From the NCBI GenBank assembly GCA_022712235.1, contig JALAGW010000269.1, positions 1 to 41,469 on the forward strand: a stretch of DNA of 41,469 nt, given 5' to 3'. This stretch comes from Brevundimonas sp. Lineage in GTDB: Bacteria > Pseudomonadota > Alphaproteobacteria > Caulobacterales > Caulobacteraceae. The notes beneath the pieces are model-generated. The model saw only the letters and a program-made list of their open reading frames with translations, ran no database searches and had not been told where the DNA came from. The position numbers and the translations under genes were made by a program. Shown piece after piece: positions 26,040-37,216 of this stretch. Position 1 is the stretch's first letter. The number at the start of each line of letters is the position of its first letter.

Positions 26040-27127
26040 TACCTCGCAGCTTCAACCAGCTGTGGCAGGTTTTCAACACCGGAGTTGCTGAATTGATCCA
26101 CCGCAGGTCGCCAAAGGGCCGAAAGCGCCTGTTCGACCTCCAGCGGCGTCTCCAGCCGACACAGGCGGGCCTTGGCCGACCGCCGCTCCAGCGGATCATT
26201 CGGCCACGGCGCCTGCTCAATGTACCAGCCCAGATGCTTGCGGAACATCTTCAGCCCCAAGGGCAGGCCATAGAAGGCGACCGACCCGCGCAGATGCTCG
26301 ATGACGATAGCCAGCCGCTCTTCGCGCCCCGGTTCCTGCAAACGCGTCCCGTCGGCCAAGGCCCGTTCCAGATGGGCCGCCAGCCACGGTCGGCCATAGA
26401 CGCCTCGGCCCAGCATCAGACCGTTTGCGCCAGACAGGGTCAGCGCCTCCCTCGCCTGCTCCGCCGTGATGATGTCGCCGTTGACGATGACGGGGATGGA
26501 CACAGCCTGCTTGACCTCGGCCACGGCCTCCCAGTCTGCGACGCCGGTATAGAACTGCTTGCGGGTGCGGCCGTGCACGGTGACCGCCGCGACACCCAGG
26601 TCCTCGGCTCGTCGCGCCAGATCGGCGGCGTTATGGCTGTTCTCATCCCAGCCCAGGCGCATCTTGACCGTGACCGGGCGACTGACCGCCGACACGACCG
26701 CGCCCATGATGGCCGCCGCCCGTTCCGGGGTGCGCATCAGAGCCGAACCGCAGGCCGCCCCCGTCACCTCCTTGGCCGGGCAGCCGAAATTCAGGTCGAT
26801 GATGTCGGCGCCGGCCTTTTCGGCCATGCGCGCGCCCTCGGCCATGGCTGCGGGATCGCCGCCGACCAACTGGATCACCGTCAGCGGCAGACCGCCGCCC
26901 ACGGCCGCGCGCCGCACCACGTCGGGCCGTCCGCGCGCCAGTTCGGCAGAGGCCACCATTTCGGTCGCGACATAGGTCGCGCCCAGCTTCGAGGCGAGCA
27001 CGCGGAACGGCAGGTCGGTGATCCCGGTCATCGGGGCCATCAGCACCCGCCCGGCGATCCGCACGTCTCCGATTTGCAATCCTGCGTTCATATGGCCCTT
27101 ACCGCCGACTGTTGAGCCTCTCGTCAA
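26039..27127 (-). CDS. dusB: tRNA dihydrouridine synthase DusB (NifR3-like)
   Basis: LMAPMTGITDLPFRVLASKLGA; DIIDLNFGCPAKEVTGAACGSALM; VTVHGRTRKQFYTG; likely true start MNAGLQIGDV near 27091. Confidence 0.94.
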   Translation of the reverse strand: MTRGSTVGGKGHMNAGLQIGDVRIAGRVLMAPMTGITDLPFRVLASKLGATYVATEMVASAELARGRPDVVRRAAVGGGLPLTVIQLVGGDPAAMAEGARMAEKAGADIIDLNFGCPAKEVTGAACGSALMRTPERAAAIMGAVVSAVSRPVTVKMRLGWDENSHNAADLARRAEDLGVAAVTVHGRTRKQFYTGVADWEAVAEVKQAVSIPVIVNGDIITAEQAREALTLSGANGLMLGRGVYGRPWLAAHLERALADGTRLQEPGREERLAIVIEHLRGSVAFYGLPLGLKMFRKHLGWYIEQAPWPNDPLERRSAKARLCRLETPLEVEQALSALWRPAVDQFSNSGVENLPQLVEAAR

Positions 27128-27155
27128 GCGGAACTGGGGCGCTTAGAAGGCCGAC

Positions 27156-28292
27156 ATGGGATTTGCAGCAATCGTGGTGGCGGCCGGCTCGGGCTCTAGA
27201 GCCGGTGGAGACAAGCAGTGGCGAGCCGTCGGCGGCCGGCCGAGGGGGCGCTGGTCGGTTGAAGCTCTGCTCGCGGCGGGCGCCGATTCGGTCGTCGTGG
27301 TGATCGCGCCAGGCGCAGAGACACGCGCCGCCGAGGCCTTGGCCGGTCTTTCTGGCTGGCGGACCGTCGTGGGCGGCGCGACGCGCGCCGGGTCAGTGCA
27401 GGCCGGCCTGGCCGCACTCGAACAGCCTGACGACACGCCTGTTCTGATCCATGACGCGGCCCGCCCCTTCCTGGACACGGCGGTGATCGAACGCCTGCTG
27501 AACGCTTTGAATTGCGCTGATGGCGCCCTGCCCGCCCTGCCCGTGGCGGACAGCCTGCGTCGCGGCGTGGACGGCCTGGTGGTCGGCGGCGTCCAGCGTG
27601 ACGGCCTGTGGCGCGCTCAGACCCCACAAGCCTTCCACCTGAAGACCATTCGTGACGCCTACGCCGCCTGGACCGACGCCGAGGCGCCGACGGATGAGGC
27701 CGCCGTCGTCGAACGCGCCGGCGGCCGCGTCCGTCTGGTCGAGGGCGACGCCCGCTTGATGAAGCTCACCTACCCAGAGGATTTCGCCATGGCCGAGGCC
27801 CTGCTGCCCAAGACCTTCCGCACTGGCCAGGGCTTCGACGTGCATCGCTGGGGACCCGGAACCTCGGTCTGGCTGTGCGGCGTCGAGATCCCGCATGACC
27901 AGACGCTGATCGGTCATTCCGACGCCGACGCCGGCCTGCACGCCCTGACCGACGCCATCCTGGGCGCCATCGCCGATGGTGATATCGGCGACCACTTCCC
28001 CCCGACCGACCCGCAGTGGAAGGGGGCTTCGTCTGACCGTTTCCTGGTCTATGCGGCCGAACGGGTGGCCGCGCGCGGGGGCCGGATCGTCAATGTCGAC
28101 GTCACCCTGATCTGCGAGCAACCCAAGGTGAAGCCGCATCGTCAGGCCATGCGCGAACGGCTGGCCGAACTGCTTTCGCTTCCGCTGGACGCGGTCAGCG
28201 TCAAGGCGACGACGACCGAGGCCCTGGGCTTCACCGGGCGCGGCGAAGGCCTGGCGGCCCAGGCCGCCGTGTCGGTGGAACTGCCCGCCTAG
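27156..28292 (+). CDS. ispDF: Bifunctional IspD/IspF (MEP pathway)
   Basis: IspD-like [20 protein letters not shown]...HDAARPF; IspF-like [14 protein letters not shown]...[38 protein letters not shown]. Confidence 0.96.
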   Translation: MGFAAIVVAAGSGSRAGGDKQWRAVGGRPRGRWSVEALLAAGADSVVVVIAPGAETRAAEALAGLSGWRTVVGGATRAGSVQAGLAALEQPDDTPVLIHDAARPFLDTAVIERLLNALNCADGALPALPVADSLRRGVDGLVVGGVQRDGLWRAQTPQAFHLKTIRDAYAAWTDAEAPTDEAAVVERAGGRVRLVEGDARLMKLTYPEDFAMAEALLPKTFRTGQGFDVHRWGPGTSVWLCGVEIPHDQTLIGHSDADAGLHALTDAILGAIADGDIGDHFPPTDPQWKGASSDRFLVYAAERVAARGGRIVNVDVTLICEQPKVKPHRQAMRERLAELLSLPLDAVSVKATTTEALGFTGRGEGLAAQAAVSVELPA

Positions 28293-29593
28293 ACCTTGGC
28301 CAGATCGGCGGACGCCCGCTCCAGAACGGCGGCCGGCGTTTCGCCGTCCTGCATCTCGGCCACGCCGACATCGAACTCGACCACGAAGGGCGAGCGATCC
28401 TTGCCGGCGTCAAAGGCGGTGCAGGCGATCACCGCCGATATGCGCTCCGCCGCCAGCCGCGCCGCCGCCGCGCCGGTGGCCGGCAACGCCAGGGCGAACA
28501 ACTCCGGCCCCAGGCGTGCCGCCGTGTCCTCGACCCGCACCAGACGCGACACCATGGCTCCGATCTGCGGCATGGCGCGTTCCAGCCAGCCGCCGCCGCG
28601 CGACTGTATGACGGATTCGCTGTCCGACACTCGCAGGACGCACACCGACAGCGCGCGATTACGCGACCGCGCGCCTTGCGCCAACTGCGCCAGATGCGAA
28701 GCGAAAAGGTCTCGACTGAACAGGCCTGTGGCAGGGTCCATCAGGTCGGAGCCGCGCACCGAGTCCAAGGCCCGACGTATGGCCTGACGGCGGCGATGAT
28801 TGCGCGCCAAGGCCAGGACCCGCTGGGCGGTCTCGTCCTCGGGCGTTTCCGCCGCCGCCACGTCGGCAAAGCCCCGACGGAACAGATCGGCCAGCTCGAC
28901 CTCTCCGGCGCCGCGCAGATAGAGGATCAGAGGAATGTGATAGAGGCGGGTGTTCCGCTTCATGCCCGAGGCGATCGACAGGGCCGGCGCCTGTTCCTGC
29001 CCGCCCCACAGCACGGCGGCGTCAAACGCGCGCTCATGCAGATAGTCGAATGCGGTATAGGGCGTCGGCGCCGCGACGACCTCGGCGCCCGCCGCCGCCA
29101 AGGCGTTGGACATGGCCAGAAAGCGACGATCCGCCGCCCCCGCCGTGAGAATTTGCAATGGGGTCTCGCCCGTATCGGGTGCTTGCAGCGTCACGCCGTG
29201 GGCCGCGAACGTCGCCTGCCTCAAGCGGAATTCTTCTTCGGCGACGCCTGCCCGCGTCAATTGCTCCAGCCGCAGGGCGGCCTGCGCCGGATGCGGCGGC
29301 GACGACATCGTCAGGTCGGCGTCATGACCCTCAGCCGCGTCGGCGCCGACCATGAGGACCGGCAGATAACGCGGTGAAGCGGCTTCGCGCAGTCGCTCGA
29401 CGATCTGCCGCCCCTCAAGGCCCGGCAAGGCCACCACGGCGGCATCCACGCTCAAATCCTGCAGGGCGTGCGCGGCGGCGTCGAGCGTCCGCGCCGTCAT
29501 GGTGGACCACCCCAGCCTGTCCAACCCCTCGCACAGCGGGCCGATCAGGGCGTCATCGACAGCGACGACCAGTACGCGCGGATCGGAATCCAA
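28289..29593 (-). CDS. PleD/PopA-like protein: two degenerate receiver domains plus degenerate GGDEF with intact I-site
   Basis: [25 protein letters not shown] start motif; [16 protein letters not shown] has RxxD I-site spacing with GPELF in place of GGDEF; receiver-like N-terminal halves lack the usual phospho-Asp. Confidence 0.75.
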   Translation of the reverse strand: MDSDPRVLVVAVDDALIGPLCEGLDRLGWSTMTARTLDAAAHALQDLSVDAAVVALPGLEGRQIVERLREAASPRYLPVLMVGADAAEGHDADLTMSSPPHPAQAALRLEQLTRAGVAEEEFRLRQATFAAHGVTLQAPDTGETPLQILTAGAADRRFLAMSNALAAAGAEVVAAPTPYTAFDYLHERAFDAAVLWGGQEQAPALSIASGMKRNTRLYHIPLILYLRGAGEVELADLFRRGFADVAAAETPEDETAQRVLALARNHRRRQAIRRALDSVRGSDLMDPATGLFSRDLFASHLAQLAQGARSRNRALSVCVLRVSDSESVIQSRGGGWLERAMPQIGAMVSRLVRVEDTAARLGPELFALALPATGAAAARLAAERISAVIACTAFDAGKDRSPFVVEFDVGVAEMQDGETPAAVLERASADLAKV

Positions 29594-29762
29594 AAAGTCT
29601 CTCCTAGCCGCCCGGTCGGTTCCCCCGAAGCCGATGTTCCGAGCTCAACCGATGATACTGTCCCCGTCTCGTCTAGCAATGGGGCCGGCGCCGACGGTGT
29701 TACAAATTCAGTGACGTCCACAAAGGGTATCGCCGCACGCCGAATGAGGTTAATCGGTCGCT

Positions 29763-30707
29763 TTGACGACGACTGAGGCCTCTGGCTTGAATCCACAATC
29801 CCGAATGACAGCCCTGCCCCTGTTCTGGGGCAAGCTGGCGGTTCGCGCCTTCTCCCGCAGTTGGGGGCGTGACGTCATGCTCTATACGGGCGGCGTCTCT
29901 TTCTTCGCGCTGCTGGCCGTCTTTCCCGCCATCGCCATCCTGATCGGCTTCTACAAGGCCGTCCTGTCCATCAGTCAGGTCAGCGAACAGGCGGCGGCCC
30001 TGGCCGACGTTCTGCCCCATGCGGCCCGCGCCATCTTTGTCGGAGAGGTCGACCGCCTGGCTCACACCTCCGCGCGCACTGTTTCGGCGCAAAGCGCCTT
30101 GGCCCTGGTAATCGGCGGCTACGCCGCGCACCGTGGTTTCAAGGCCTTGTTGGCAGGTCTTAACCTGATCCACGATGAGACCGAACCGCACGGCTTTTTC
30201 AAATTCAATCTTCTGGCCGTCTTCGTCGCCCTGTTCGCCTTCGCGCTCTTCACCGTGGTGTCGGGCGCGGTCGTGACGTCGCGGTTGCTGGAACATACTC
30301 AGGAAGCGCGGCCGCTCGCCTGGCTGGCCTTACCGCTCGACGGGCTTTGGCCTTCGCTTGGTCTGTGGCTCGGATTGACCATGCTCTATCGTTACGCCAT
30401 GTCTCACAAGACCCGCGTCGCCTGGGCGCCGGCGATGCTGGGCGGCCTGACGGCGACGATCATGTCCCTGATTTTTTCGTGGCTGTGCGCCATCTATGTC
30501 GAGCAGATCGCTCAACTCGGGGCCACCTACGGCTCGGTCGGCGCCGTCGTGGTGCTGCTGATCTGGCTGTCCTGGAACGTCAACGCCATCTTCTATGGCG
30601 GCGCCTTCGCCACGGAACTGGAAATCGCCTGGAAGCCGGAAGAAACGGCGCTTGAAACCAGCGCCTCGGTCGTCAACCTGTCGGAACGGCGCCAGTCTCG
30701 ACAATGA
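29763..30707 (+). CDS. YihY/BrkB-family inner membrane protein
   Basis: FSRSWGRDVMLYTGGVSFFALLAVFPAIAILIGFY; GAVVVLLIWLSWNVNAIFYGGAFATEL; called start is TTG, ATG at 29805 possible. Confidence 0.93.
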   Translation: MTTTEASGLNPQSRMTALPLFWGKLAVRAFSRSWGRDVMLYTGGVSFFALLAVFPAIAILIGFYKAVLSISQVSEQAAALADVLPHAARAIFVGEVDRLAHTSARTVSAQSALALVIGGYAAHRGFKALLAGLNLIHDETEPHGFFKFNLLAVFVALFAFALFTVVSGAVVTSRLLEHTQEARPLAWLALPLDGLWPSLGLWLGLTMLYRYAMSHKTRVAWAPAMLGGLTATIMSLIFSWLCAIYVEQIAQLGATYGSVGAVVVLLIWLSWNVNAIFYGGAFATELEIAWKPEETALETSASVVNLSERRQSRQ

Positions 30708-30915
30708 TGCGCAGGATTCCGTCCTGCGCCTCGATCCCGCAGACGGTCCCGCCCAGGTCCGCCATCAGATAGGGCACGTCGATCCGCGCCATCGGGTCCG
30801 TGGCCAGCAAGGTCAGACGCACGCCTGGCGCTAGCCCCTCCATCGCCTTGCGCAGCCGCAGGCTGGGCACAGGACAGCGGTGTCCTCGCGCATCGACCAG
30901 GATGGGTTCGCTCAC
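30673..30915 (-). CDS. TusA-family sulfurtransferase
   Basis: 80 aa; ILVDARGHRCPVPSLRLRKAMEGLAPGVRLTLLATDPMARIDVP with CPxP motif. Confidence 0.92.
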   Translation of the reverse strand: MSEPILVDARGHRCPVPSLRLRKAMEGLAPGVRLTLLATDPMARIDVPYLMADLGGTVCGIEAQDGILRIIVETGAVPTG

Positions 30916-31406
30916 GCCGTCACCGCGTCCAGCAGCAGAGCCAACGCGACCCGGACGCTTTCCAGCCGCACCGCCTCGCGCCCGATCTCGCCAAAGCGCC
31001 GCTCGACGTGAACCACGCCGCCCTGGGGACCGACGGCGGCGAAATGCACCAGGCCGACCGGCTTTTGCAATGAACCGCCGCCTGGTCCCGCGATTCCCGT
31101 GATGGATACGGCCGCCGAGGCCAGCGAGCGATCAACCGCCCCCAGGGTCATGGCCCTCGCTACCGGCTCCGACACCGCCCCGAACTGGGTCAGCAAGCCC
31201 TCGGACACGCCCAGAAGCTCGGCCTTGGCCTCATTGCTGTAGGTGACGAAGCCTCGGTCCAACGCCGCCGAGGAACCGGCGACCGCCGTCAGCGCCCCGG
31301 ACACCAGACCGCCGGTGCAACTCTCGGCCGTAGCGATCAGAACGCCCGCCTTGATCGCCGCGTGGATCACGGCTTCGGCCGCAAGCTGAATATCGTCGGG
31401 GAACAT
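30912..31406 (-). CDS. CinA-family nicotinamide-nucleotide amidohydrolase
   Basis: LIATAESCTGGLVSGALTAVAGSSAALDRGFVTYSNEAKAELLGV; SITGIAGPGGGS. Confidence 0.94.
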   Translation of the reverse strand: MFPDDIQLAAEAVIHAAIKAGVLIATAESCTGGLVSGALTAVAGSSAALDRGFVTYSNEAKAELLGVSEGLLTQFGAVSEPVARAMTLGAVDRSLASAAVSITGIAGPGGGSLQKPVGLVHFAAVGPQGGVVHVERRFGEIGREAVRLESVRVALALLLDAVTA

Positions 31407-31490
31407 GACTATGCGCTCCGTCTGCGAGTCGGTCTAAGTCTGTCGGCAGGGGGCGGGTCAGACGACCCCGCCGATGCCAGCGGATCGCGA

Positions 31491-33767
31491 ATGACCGATT
31501 CCACCATGACGACGGCCCTTCGCAAGGGCGATGCGATAACACCCGCGCTGTTCGCCGTCGCCGTATTCACCTCGGCCTCGCTCGTTTTTGTCGTCCAGCC
31601 CATGGTGACCAAGCTGGTCCTGCCCATGCTGGGCGGGTCGCCATCGGTGTGGAACACCTCGATGGTCTTCTTCCAGACGGCGCTGCTGGTCGGTTACGGC
31701 TATGCTCACCTGTTGCAGCGAGTGCGATCGCTGAAGTGGCAGGCGGCCATCCATCTGCTTCTGCTGCTGGCGGCGGCCCTGTTTTTGCCCCTTCAGATCA
31801 GCGGCGTCCTGGGAGAGCCAAACCCGTCCACGCCGACCGCCTGGTTGTTGACCACCCTGACCCTGTCGGTCGGTGCGCCGTTCGCCATCCTTTCGGCCAC
31901 CGCCCCCCTGCTCCAGGCCTGGTACGCCCGCGTGCGCGCCGGTCACGCCGACGGCCAGAACCCCTATGTCCTCTACGCCGCCTCCAACCTGGGCAGCTTC
32001 CTGGCCCTGCTGGCCTACCCGGCCCTGATCGAGCCTCTGATGTCCCTGTCCGGCCAAAGGAGGACCTGGACCGGCGGATACGGCCTGTTCGTGGTTCTGG
32101 TGCTGGCCTTGGCCGCCGTCGTCTGGCGTCGCCGGGTTCAGGACGCGCCCGAGCCCGCGCCACTGGCCGTCAGCGCGCCGATCCCCTGGCGCGAGAAGGG
32201 CATCCTGATCCTGCTGGCCGCCGCTCCGACCAGCCTGATGCTAGGCGTCACCGCCCACCTGTCGACCGATGTCGCCTCCGCCCCGTTTCTGTGGGTCGCG
32301 CCTCTGGCTCTCTACCTGCTGACCTTCGTCATCGCCTTCCAGACCAGACCCTGGATCAGCCTGCCTATCACGCTGGTAATTCAAGCGGCCTTGGGCGCCA
32401 TCGTCGTCAGCCTGGTCGGGATGAATACGGGCCAGTGGCTGCTGCTGTTGCTGGGGCATCTGGCGGCCTTCTTCTTCACCGCCCTGATGTGTCATCAGCG
32501 ATTGGCGGTGCGACGGCCCGCGCCGGACCGGCTGACGGAATTCTACCTCCTGCTGTCACTGGGCGGCGTCGTCGGCGGAGCCTTCAACGCCCTGATCGCG
32601 CCGACCATTTTCAACGGCGTCTGGGAATACCCGTTGGTCATGGTTCTGGTCGGCCTGGCCCGCCCCTGGGGCGAGGGCGCCCTGTCGCGCCGCCAGATCA
32701 TCATCCTGATGCTGGGCATAGGCGTGGCCGCCGCGCCGCCGATCATCCTTGAGATCATGCGCTACAATCCCGAGTTCCGCGCCCTTCTGAGCGATCAGGC
32801 GAGGCTGCAGATGGTGCAGTTGATCCTTGGAGGGGCGGCGATTTGCGCCTTCCTGGTTCGAGATCGTGCCTTCCTGTTCACCATCATCATCGCCGTCATC
32901 ACCCTGTCGGCCCACCACGTCGGGCGCGGTTATGACTGGAACCTGACCGAGCGCAGCTTCTTCGGCGTCATGCGGGTGGCCGTCACACGCGACGACGGCA
33001 TGGGCGGAGACGTTCACGTCCTGATGCACGGCACGACGCTCCACGGCGCCCAGGCTCGCGCGCCCGGCTTCGCCTGCATGCCGACCATGTATTACGCGAC
33101 CGCCACGCCCTTGGGCCAGGCGGCGCAGCGTATTCAGGCTCGGGGTCCCGCCGCCAAGATCGGCATCGTGGGCCAAGGTTCCGGCGCCATGGCCGCCTAC
33201 AAGCGCGCCGAAGACGAAATGACCTTCTTCGAGATCGATCCCATGGTGGACCGCGTGTCGCGTGATCCGTCCTGGTTCACCTACATTTCGAACTGCGCCG
33301 ACGGCCCGATCCGCACTGTTCTGGGCGACGCCCGCCTGACCATGGCGAAGGAGGCGCCGGGCACCTATGATCTGCTGGTCATCGACGCCTTCTCATCGGA
33401 CGCCGTGCCGACCCACCTGCTGACGGTCGAGGCCATTCAGGGCTATCTGGAGCTGCTGAAGCCCGACGGCGTGGTGATGCTGCACCTGTCGAACCGCAAC
33501 CTCGAGATCACCATGCCGGCCGTCGCCGCCGCCCGTCAGTTGGGCGCAGCAGACCTGCATCAGATCTACATCGAACAACCGCACGCCCCCGAAATGTCCG
33601 AGGCCTCGACGGAGGCTTTGGCCATCTCGCCGACAGCCCAGGGCCTGGCTGATTTCAAGGCCGACCGACGCTGGCGCAAACTGGCCCCGACCGAGGTGCG
33701 CCCCTGGACCGACGACTACGTCAACCTGTTCGGCGCCCTGATCCGGCAGATGAAGGGGCGCGGCTAG
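31491..33767 (+). CDS. Polytopic membrane protein fused to C-terminal spermidine-synthase-like domain
   Basis: Multiple TM helices (ASLVFVVQPMVTKLVLPMLGGSPSVWNTSMVFFQ...) then GIVGQGSGAMAAYKRAEDEMTFFEIDPMVDRVS...VLGDARLTMAKEAPGTYDLLVIDAFSSDAVPTHLLT; ORF track starts earlier at GTG 31362, overlapping cinA. Confidence 0.88.
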   Translation: MTDSTMTTALRKGDAITPALFAVAVFTSASLVFVVQPMVTKLVLPMLGGSPSVWNTSMVFFQTALLVGYGYAHLLQRVRSLKWQAAIHLLLLLAAALFLPLQISGVLGEPNPSTPTAWLLTTLTLSVGAPFAILSATAPLLQAWYARVRAGHADGQNPYVLYAASNLGSFLALLAYPALIEPLMSLSGQRRTWTGGYGLFVVLVLALAAVVWRRRVQDAPEPAPLAVSAPIPWREKGILILLAAAPTSLMLGVTAHLSTDVASAPFLWVAPLALYLLTFVIAFQTRPWISLPITLVIQAALGAIVVSLVGMNTGQWLLLLLGHLAAFFFTALMCHQRLAVRRPAPDRLTEFYLLLSLGGVVGGAFNALIAPTIFNGVWEYPLVMVLVGLARPWGEGALSRRQIIILMLGIGVAAAPPIILEIMRYNPEFRALLSDQARLQMVQLILGGAAICAFLVRDRAFLFTIIIAVITLSAHHVGRGYDWNLTERSFFGVMRVAVTRDDGMGGDVHVLMHGTTLHGAQARAPGFACMPTMYYATATPLGQAAQRIQARGPAAKIGIVGQGSGAMAAYKRAEDEMTFFEIDPMVDRVSRDPSWFTYISNCADGPIRTVLGDARLTMAKEAPGTYDLLVIDAFSSDAVPTHLLTVEAIQGYLELLKPDGVVMLHLSNRNLEITMPAVAAARQLGAADLHQIYIEQPHAPEMSEASTEALAISPTAQGLADFKADRRWRKLAPTEVRPWTDDYVNLFGALIRQMKGRG

Positions 33768-36700
33768 GCCGCGCCCGCCACCCGCGCCAGATCGGCGGTG
33801 ATGCGCTCGGCGACCTTGAGGCGGTCGTCGGGCGTGGGCCAGTCGCCCTTCACCACGATCTTCTGATCCGGGCGAATTTTCCAGAAGGCCTGGTTCTTCT
33901 GGATCAGACCGACCAGCCCCATCGGATTGGGGAAGCTGTTGTTGCGCAAGGTCAGCACCGCGCCCTTGGGCCCGATGTCGATCTTTTCGATCGAGGCCGT
34001 GCGACAGTTGGCCTTGATGCCCACGATGCGCAAAAGCTGCTGCGCCTCGTCCGGCAGCGGGCCAAAGCGGTCGATCAGCTCCGCCGCCATGGCCTCGCGA
34101 TCTTCCATTTTCTCGGCGTCCGACAGACGACGATAGAGGCTGAGGCGAACGTTCAGGTCCGGCACATAAGTCTCAGGAATCAGAACCGCTGCGCCGACGT
34201 TGATCGACGGCGACCAGCCACGGTCGGCCACTTCCTCGCCCTGCTCGCGCAGTTCAGCGACGGCGTCTTCCAGCATCTGCTGATACAGCTCGACCCCGAC
34301 CTCGCGGATGTGGCCCGACTGTTCGTCGCCCAGCAGGTTGCCGCCGCCGCGCTGGTCCAGATCGTGGCTCGCCAGCTGGAAGCCGGCGCCCAGATTGTCC
34401 AGCGACTGCAACACCTGCAACCGTCGCTCAGCCGACAGGCTCAGCGGCCGCTTGGGGTCCGTCGTCAGATAGGCGAAGGCCCGCGCCTTGGACCGACCGA
34501 TGCGGCCGCGGATCTGGTGCAACTGGGCCAGCCCGAACATATCGGCGCGGTGGACGATCAGGGTGTTGGCTGTCGGAATGTCGATGCCGCTCTCGACGAT
34601 GGTCGTCGAGACCAGCACGTCGTACTGCCCGTCGTAGAAGGCGCTCATCACCTCCTCCAGCTGGGTCGGGCTCATCTGGCCGTGGCCGACGACGAACTTC
34701 ACCTCGGGCACCTGCTCGCGCAGGAACTTCTCGATGTCCGGCAGGTCCTTCAGACGCGGCGCGACGTAGTAGGCCTGACCGCCGCGATACTTCTCGCGCA
34801 GCAAGGCCTCACGCACCAGCACCGGGTCCCACGGCGTGACGTAGGTCCGCACCGCCAGACGATCGACCGGCGGCGTGGCGATGATCGACATCTCGCGGAT
34901 GCCCGACAGCGCCATCTGCAGGGTACGCGGGATCGGCGTGGCGGTCAGGGTCAACAGGTGAACATCGGCCCGCAGGGACTTCAGCTTCTCCTTGTGCTTG
35001 ACGCCGAAGTGCTGCTCCTCGTCGACGATAACCAGGCCCAGGTCCTTGAACCCGACCTGTTCGGCCAGAACCGCATGGGTGCCGACGACGATCTCGAAGG
35101 TTCCATCCTTCAAGCCCGCGCGCGTCTCGTTGGCGTCCTTGGCCGTGACCATGCGCGACAGGTGCCGCACCGTGATCGGCCAGCCGGCGAAGCGCTCGCT
35201 GAAGGTCTTGAAATGCTGGCGCGCCAGCAGGGTCGTCGGGCAGACGATGGCCACCTGCTGGTCGCTCATGGCCACGACAAAGGCGGCGCGCAGGGCGACC
35301 TCGGTCTTGCCGAAGCCGACGTCGCCGCAGATCAGGCGATCCATCGGCGTCCCCTTGCCCAGGTCTTCCAGCACGTCGCCGATGGCGTTCAGCTGGTCGT
35401 CCGTCTCCTCGTAAGGGAAGCGGGCGCAGAACTCGTCGAACAGGCCGGACGGCGGCGTGATGGCGTCGGACACGCGCAGCGCACGCTTGGCGGCCAGGGC
35501 GATCAGGCCCTCGGCCATGGCGCGCAGCCGCTCCTTGGCCTTGGCCTTGCGCGCCTGCCAGCCCGCTCCGCCCAGACGGTCCAGCTGAACCCCGTCGGCG
35601 TCCGTGCCGTATCGGGTCAGAAGGTCAATATTTTCAACTGGCAAATAGAGCTTGCTGTCACCGGCGTAGAGCAGTTCCAGGCAGTCGTGCGGCGCCTCCT
35701 GGATTTCCAGCGTCCGCAAGCCCTCATAGCGGCCGATGCCGTGATCGAGGTGGACCACCAGATCGCCCGCCGTCAGGGCCGAGGCCTCGGCCAGGAAGTT
35801 GGAAGCCCGTCGCTTGCGCTTGGGCCGCGCCAGGCGGTCGCCCAGGATGTCGGTCTCGGAAATGACCGCGACTTCATCCGTGACGAAGCCGTGCTCGACC
35901 GGCAGGACGGCGCGCAGATAGATATCCTTGGGCGCCGCCAGAACGTCGTCCCAGTCGCGCACAGGCAGGACATGAGTCAGGCCGTGATCGCCCAGCATGG
36001 CCGCCAGACGCTCGGCCGAACCTTCGGACCAGGAAGCGAACAGGACGCGCCTGCCCTGCCCCTTCAGCGCCTCGGCGTGCTGGGCCACAGCAGCGAACAG
36101 GTTGACGCTGTCCTGCGACCGCTCAGCGGTGAAGCTGCGGCCCAGGCGGCCCCCGGCGTCCTCGCCCGATCCGTCCGACAGCGACGACAGGCGGCGCACG
36201 GCGCGCCCGGCCAGGGCGCTGTTCCAGTCGCCTTCGTCCAGGTAGAGACTCTGCGGCGTCGGCGCGCGATAGGCCGCGCCGCCCTTGCCCTTGGCGGCTT
36301 CCTTGCGCGCCTCATAGGCGTCGGTCGTCAAGTTCCAGCGCTCGACGCGGGCCTGTTCCACCTGACTGTCGAGGAAGACGGGGGCGCTGTCCGGCAAGAA
36401 GTCGAACAGGGTGTCGAGACGCTCGTAGAAGAGCGGCAGCCAGTGCTCCAGCCCCTGACGGCGCGCGCCCTCGCTCACGGCGGCGTACATGGGCTCCTCG
36501 CCCGGCGCGCCGAACAGATTCAGATAGCCGCTGCGGAAGCGCGAGATGCTCTCGGCGTCCAGCAGGACCTCAGACACCGGCAGCAGCGCGACCTGCTTCA
36601 GCTGTTTGGTCGAGCGCTGGGTCTCGGGGTCGAAGGCGCGAATGGATTCCAGTTCGCTGCCAAACAGATCCAGACGCACCGGCTCGTCGAAACCGGGCGG

Positions 36701-37216
36701 AAAGACGTCGATGACGCCGCCGCGAATGGCGTATTCACCGCGTTCCGACACGGTCGAGGCCCGCACATAGCCGTTGGCCGCGACGTAGCGTTCCAGCGCT
36801 GTCGTATCCAGATCGCGGCCAACCCTGGCCTCGAACCCGGCCCCGGTGACGGCCTGACGCGGCGGCGTGCGTTGGGTCACGGCGGCGATGGTGGCGACGA
36901 CCAGCAAAGGCCGGGCGTCGGACGGGTCGCGCTGGGCCAGTCGGGTCAGGGTCGCCATGCGCTGGGCCGCGACCGAGGCGGTCGGGCTCAGCCGGTCATA
37001 GGGCAGGCAATCCCAGGCCGGATACTCAAGAACTTCAAGGTCCTTGGCGAAGAAGCTCAATGCCTGAACGAAATTGCCGGAGCGCTGGTAGTCCCGCGCC
37101 ACCAGCAGCCCCACGCCGCCCTGGGCCTTCAGCCGCTCGGCGACAACCAGCGCGTCCAGCCCCTCGGGCGCGCCGCCCAGTTCGACGTCACGCCGCGCCA
37201 TCGCCTCACTCATCAA
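33764..37216 (-). CDS. mfd: Transcription-repair coupling factor Mfd
   Basis: 1150 aa; [24 protein letters not shown]-like region; [41 protein letters not shown]-terminal TRCF domain. Confidence 0.98.
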   Translation of the reverse strand: MMSEAMARRDVELGGAPEGLDALVVAERLKAQGGVGLLVARDYQRSGNFVQALSFFAKDLEVLEYPAWDCLPYDRLSPTASVAAQRMATLTRLAQRDPSDARPLLVVATIAAVTQRTPPRQAVTGAGFEARVGRDLDTTALERYVAANGYVRASTVSERGEYAIRGGVIDVFPPGFDEPVRLDLFGSELESIRAFDPETQRSTKQLKQVALLPVSEVLLDAESISRFRSGYLNLFGAPGEEPMYAAVSEGARRQGLEHWLPLFYERLDTLFDFLPDSAPVFLDSQVEQARVERWNLTTDAYEARKEAAKGKGGAAYRAPTPQSLYLDEGDWNSALAGRAVRRLSSLSDGSGEDAGGRLGRSFTAERSQDSVNLFAAVAQHAEALKGQGRRVLFASWSEGSAERLAAMLGDHGLTHVLPVRDWDDVLAAPKDIYLRAVLPVEHGFVTDEVAVISETDILGDRLARPKRKRRASNFLAEASALTAGDLVVHLDHGIGRYEGLRTLEIQEAPHDCLELLYAGDSKLYLPVENIDLLTRYGTDADGVQLDRLGGAGWQARKAKAKERLRAMAEGLIALAAKRALRVSDAITPPSGLFDEFCARFPYEETDDQLNAIGDVLEDLGKGTPMDRLICGDVGFGKTEVALRAAFVVAMSDQQVAIVCPTTLLARQHFKTFSERFAGWPITVRHLSRMVTAKDANETRAGLKDGTFEIVVGTHAVLAEQVGFKDLGLVIVDEEQHFGVKHKEKLKSLRADVHLLTLTATPIPRTLQMALSGIREMSIIATPPVDRLAVRTYVTPWDPVLVREALLREKYRGGQAYYVAPRLKDLPDIEKFLREQVPEVKFVVGHGQMSPTQLEEVMSAFYDGQYDVLVSTTIVESGIDIPTANTLIVHRADMFGLAQLHQIRGRIGRSKARAFAYLTTDPKRPLSLSAERRLQVLQSLDNLGAGFQLASHDLDQRGGGNLLGDEQSGHIREVGVELYQQMLEDAVAELREQGEEVADRGWSPSINVGAAVLIPETYVPDLNVRLSLYRRLSDAEKMEDREAMAAELIDRFGPLPDEAQQLLRIVGIKANCRTASIEKIDIGPKGAVLTLRNNSFPNPMGLVGLIQKNQAFWKIRPDQKIVVKGDWPTPDDRLKVAERITADLARVAGAA

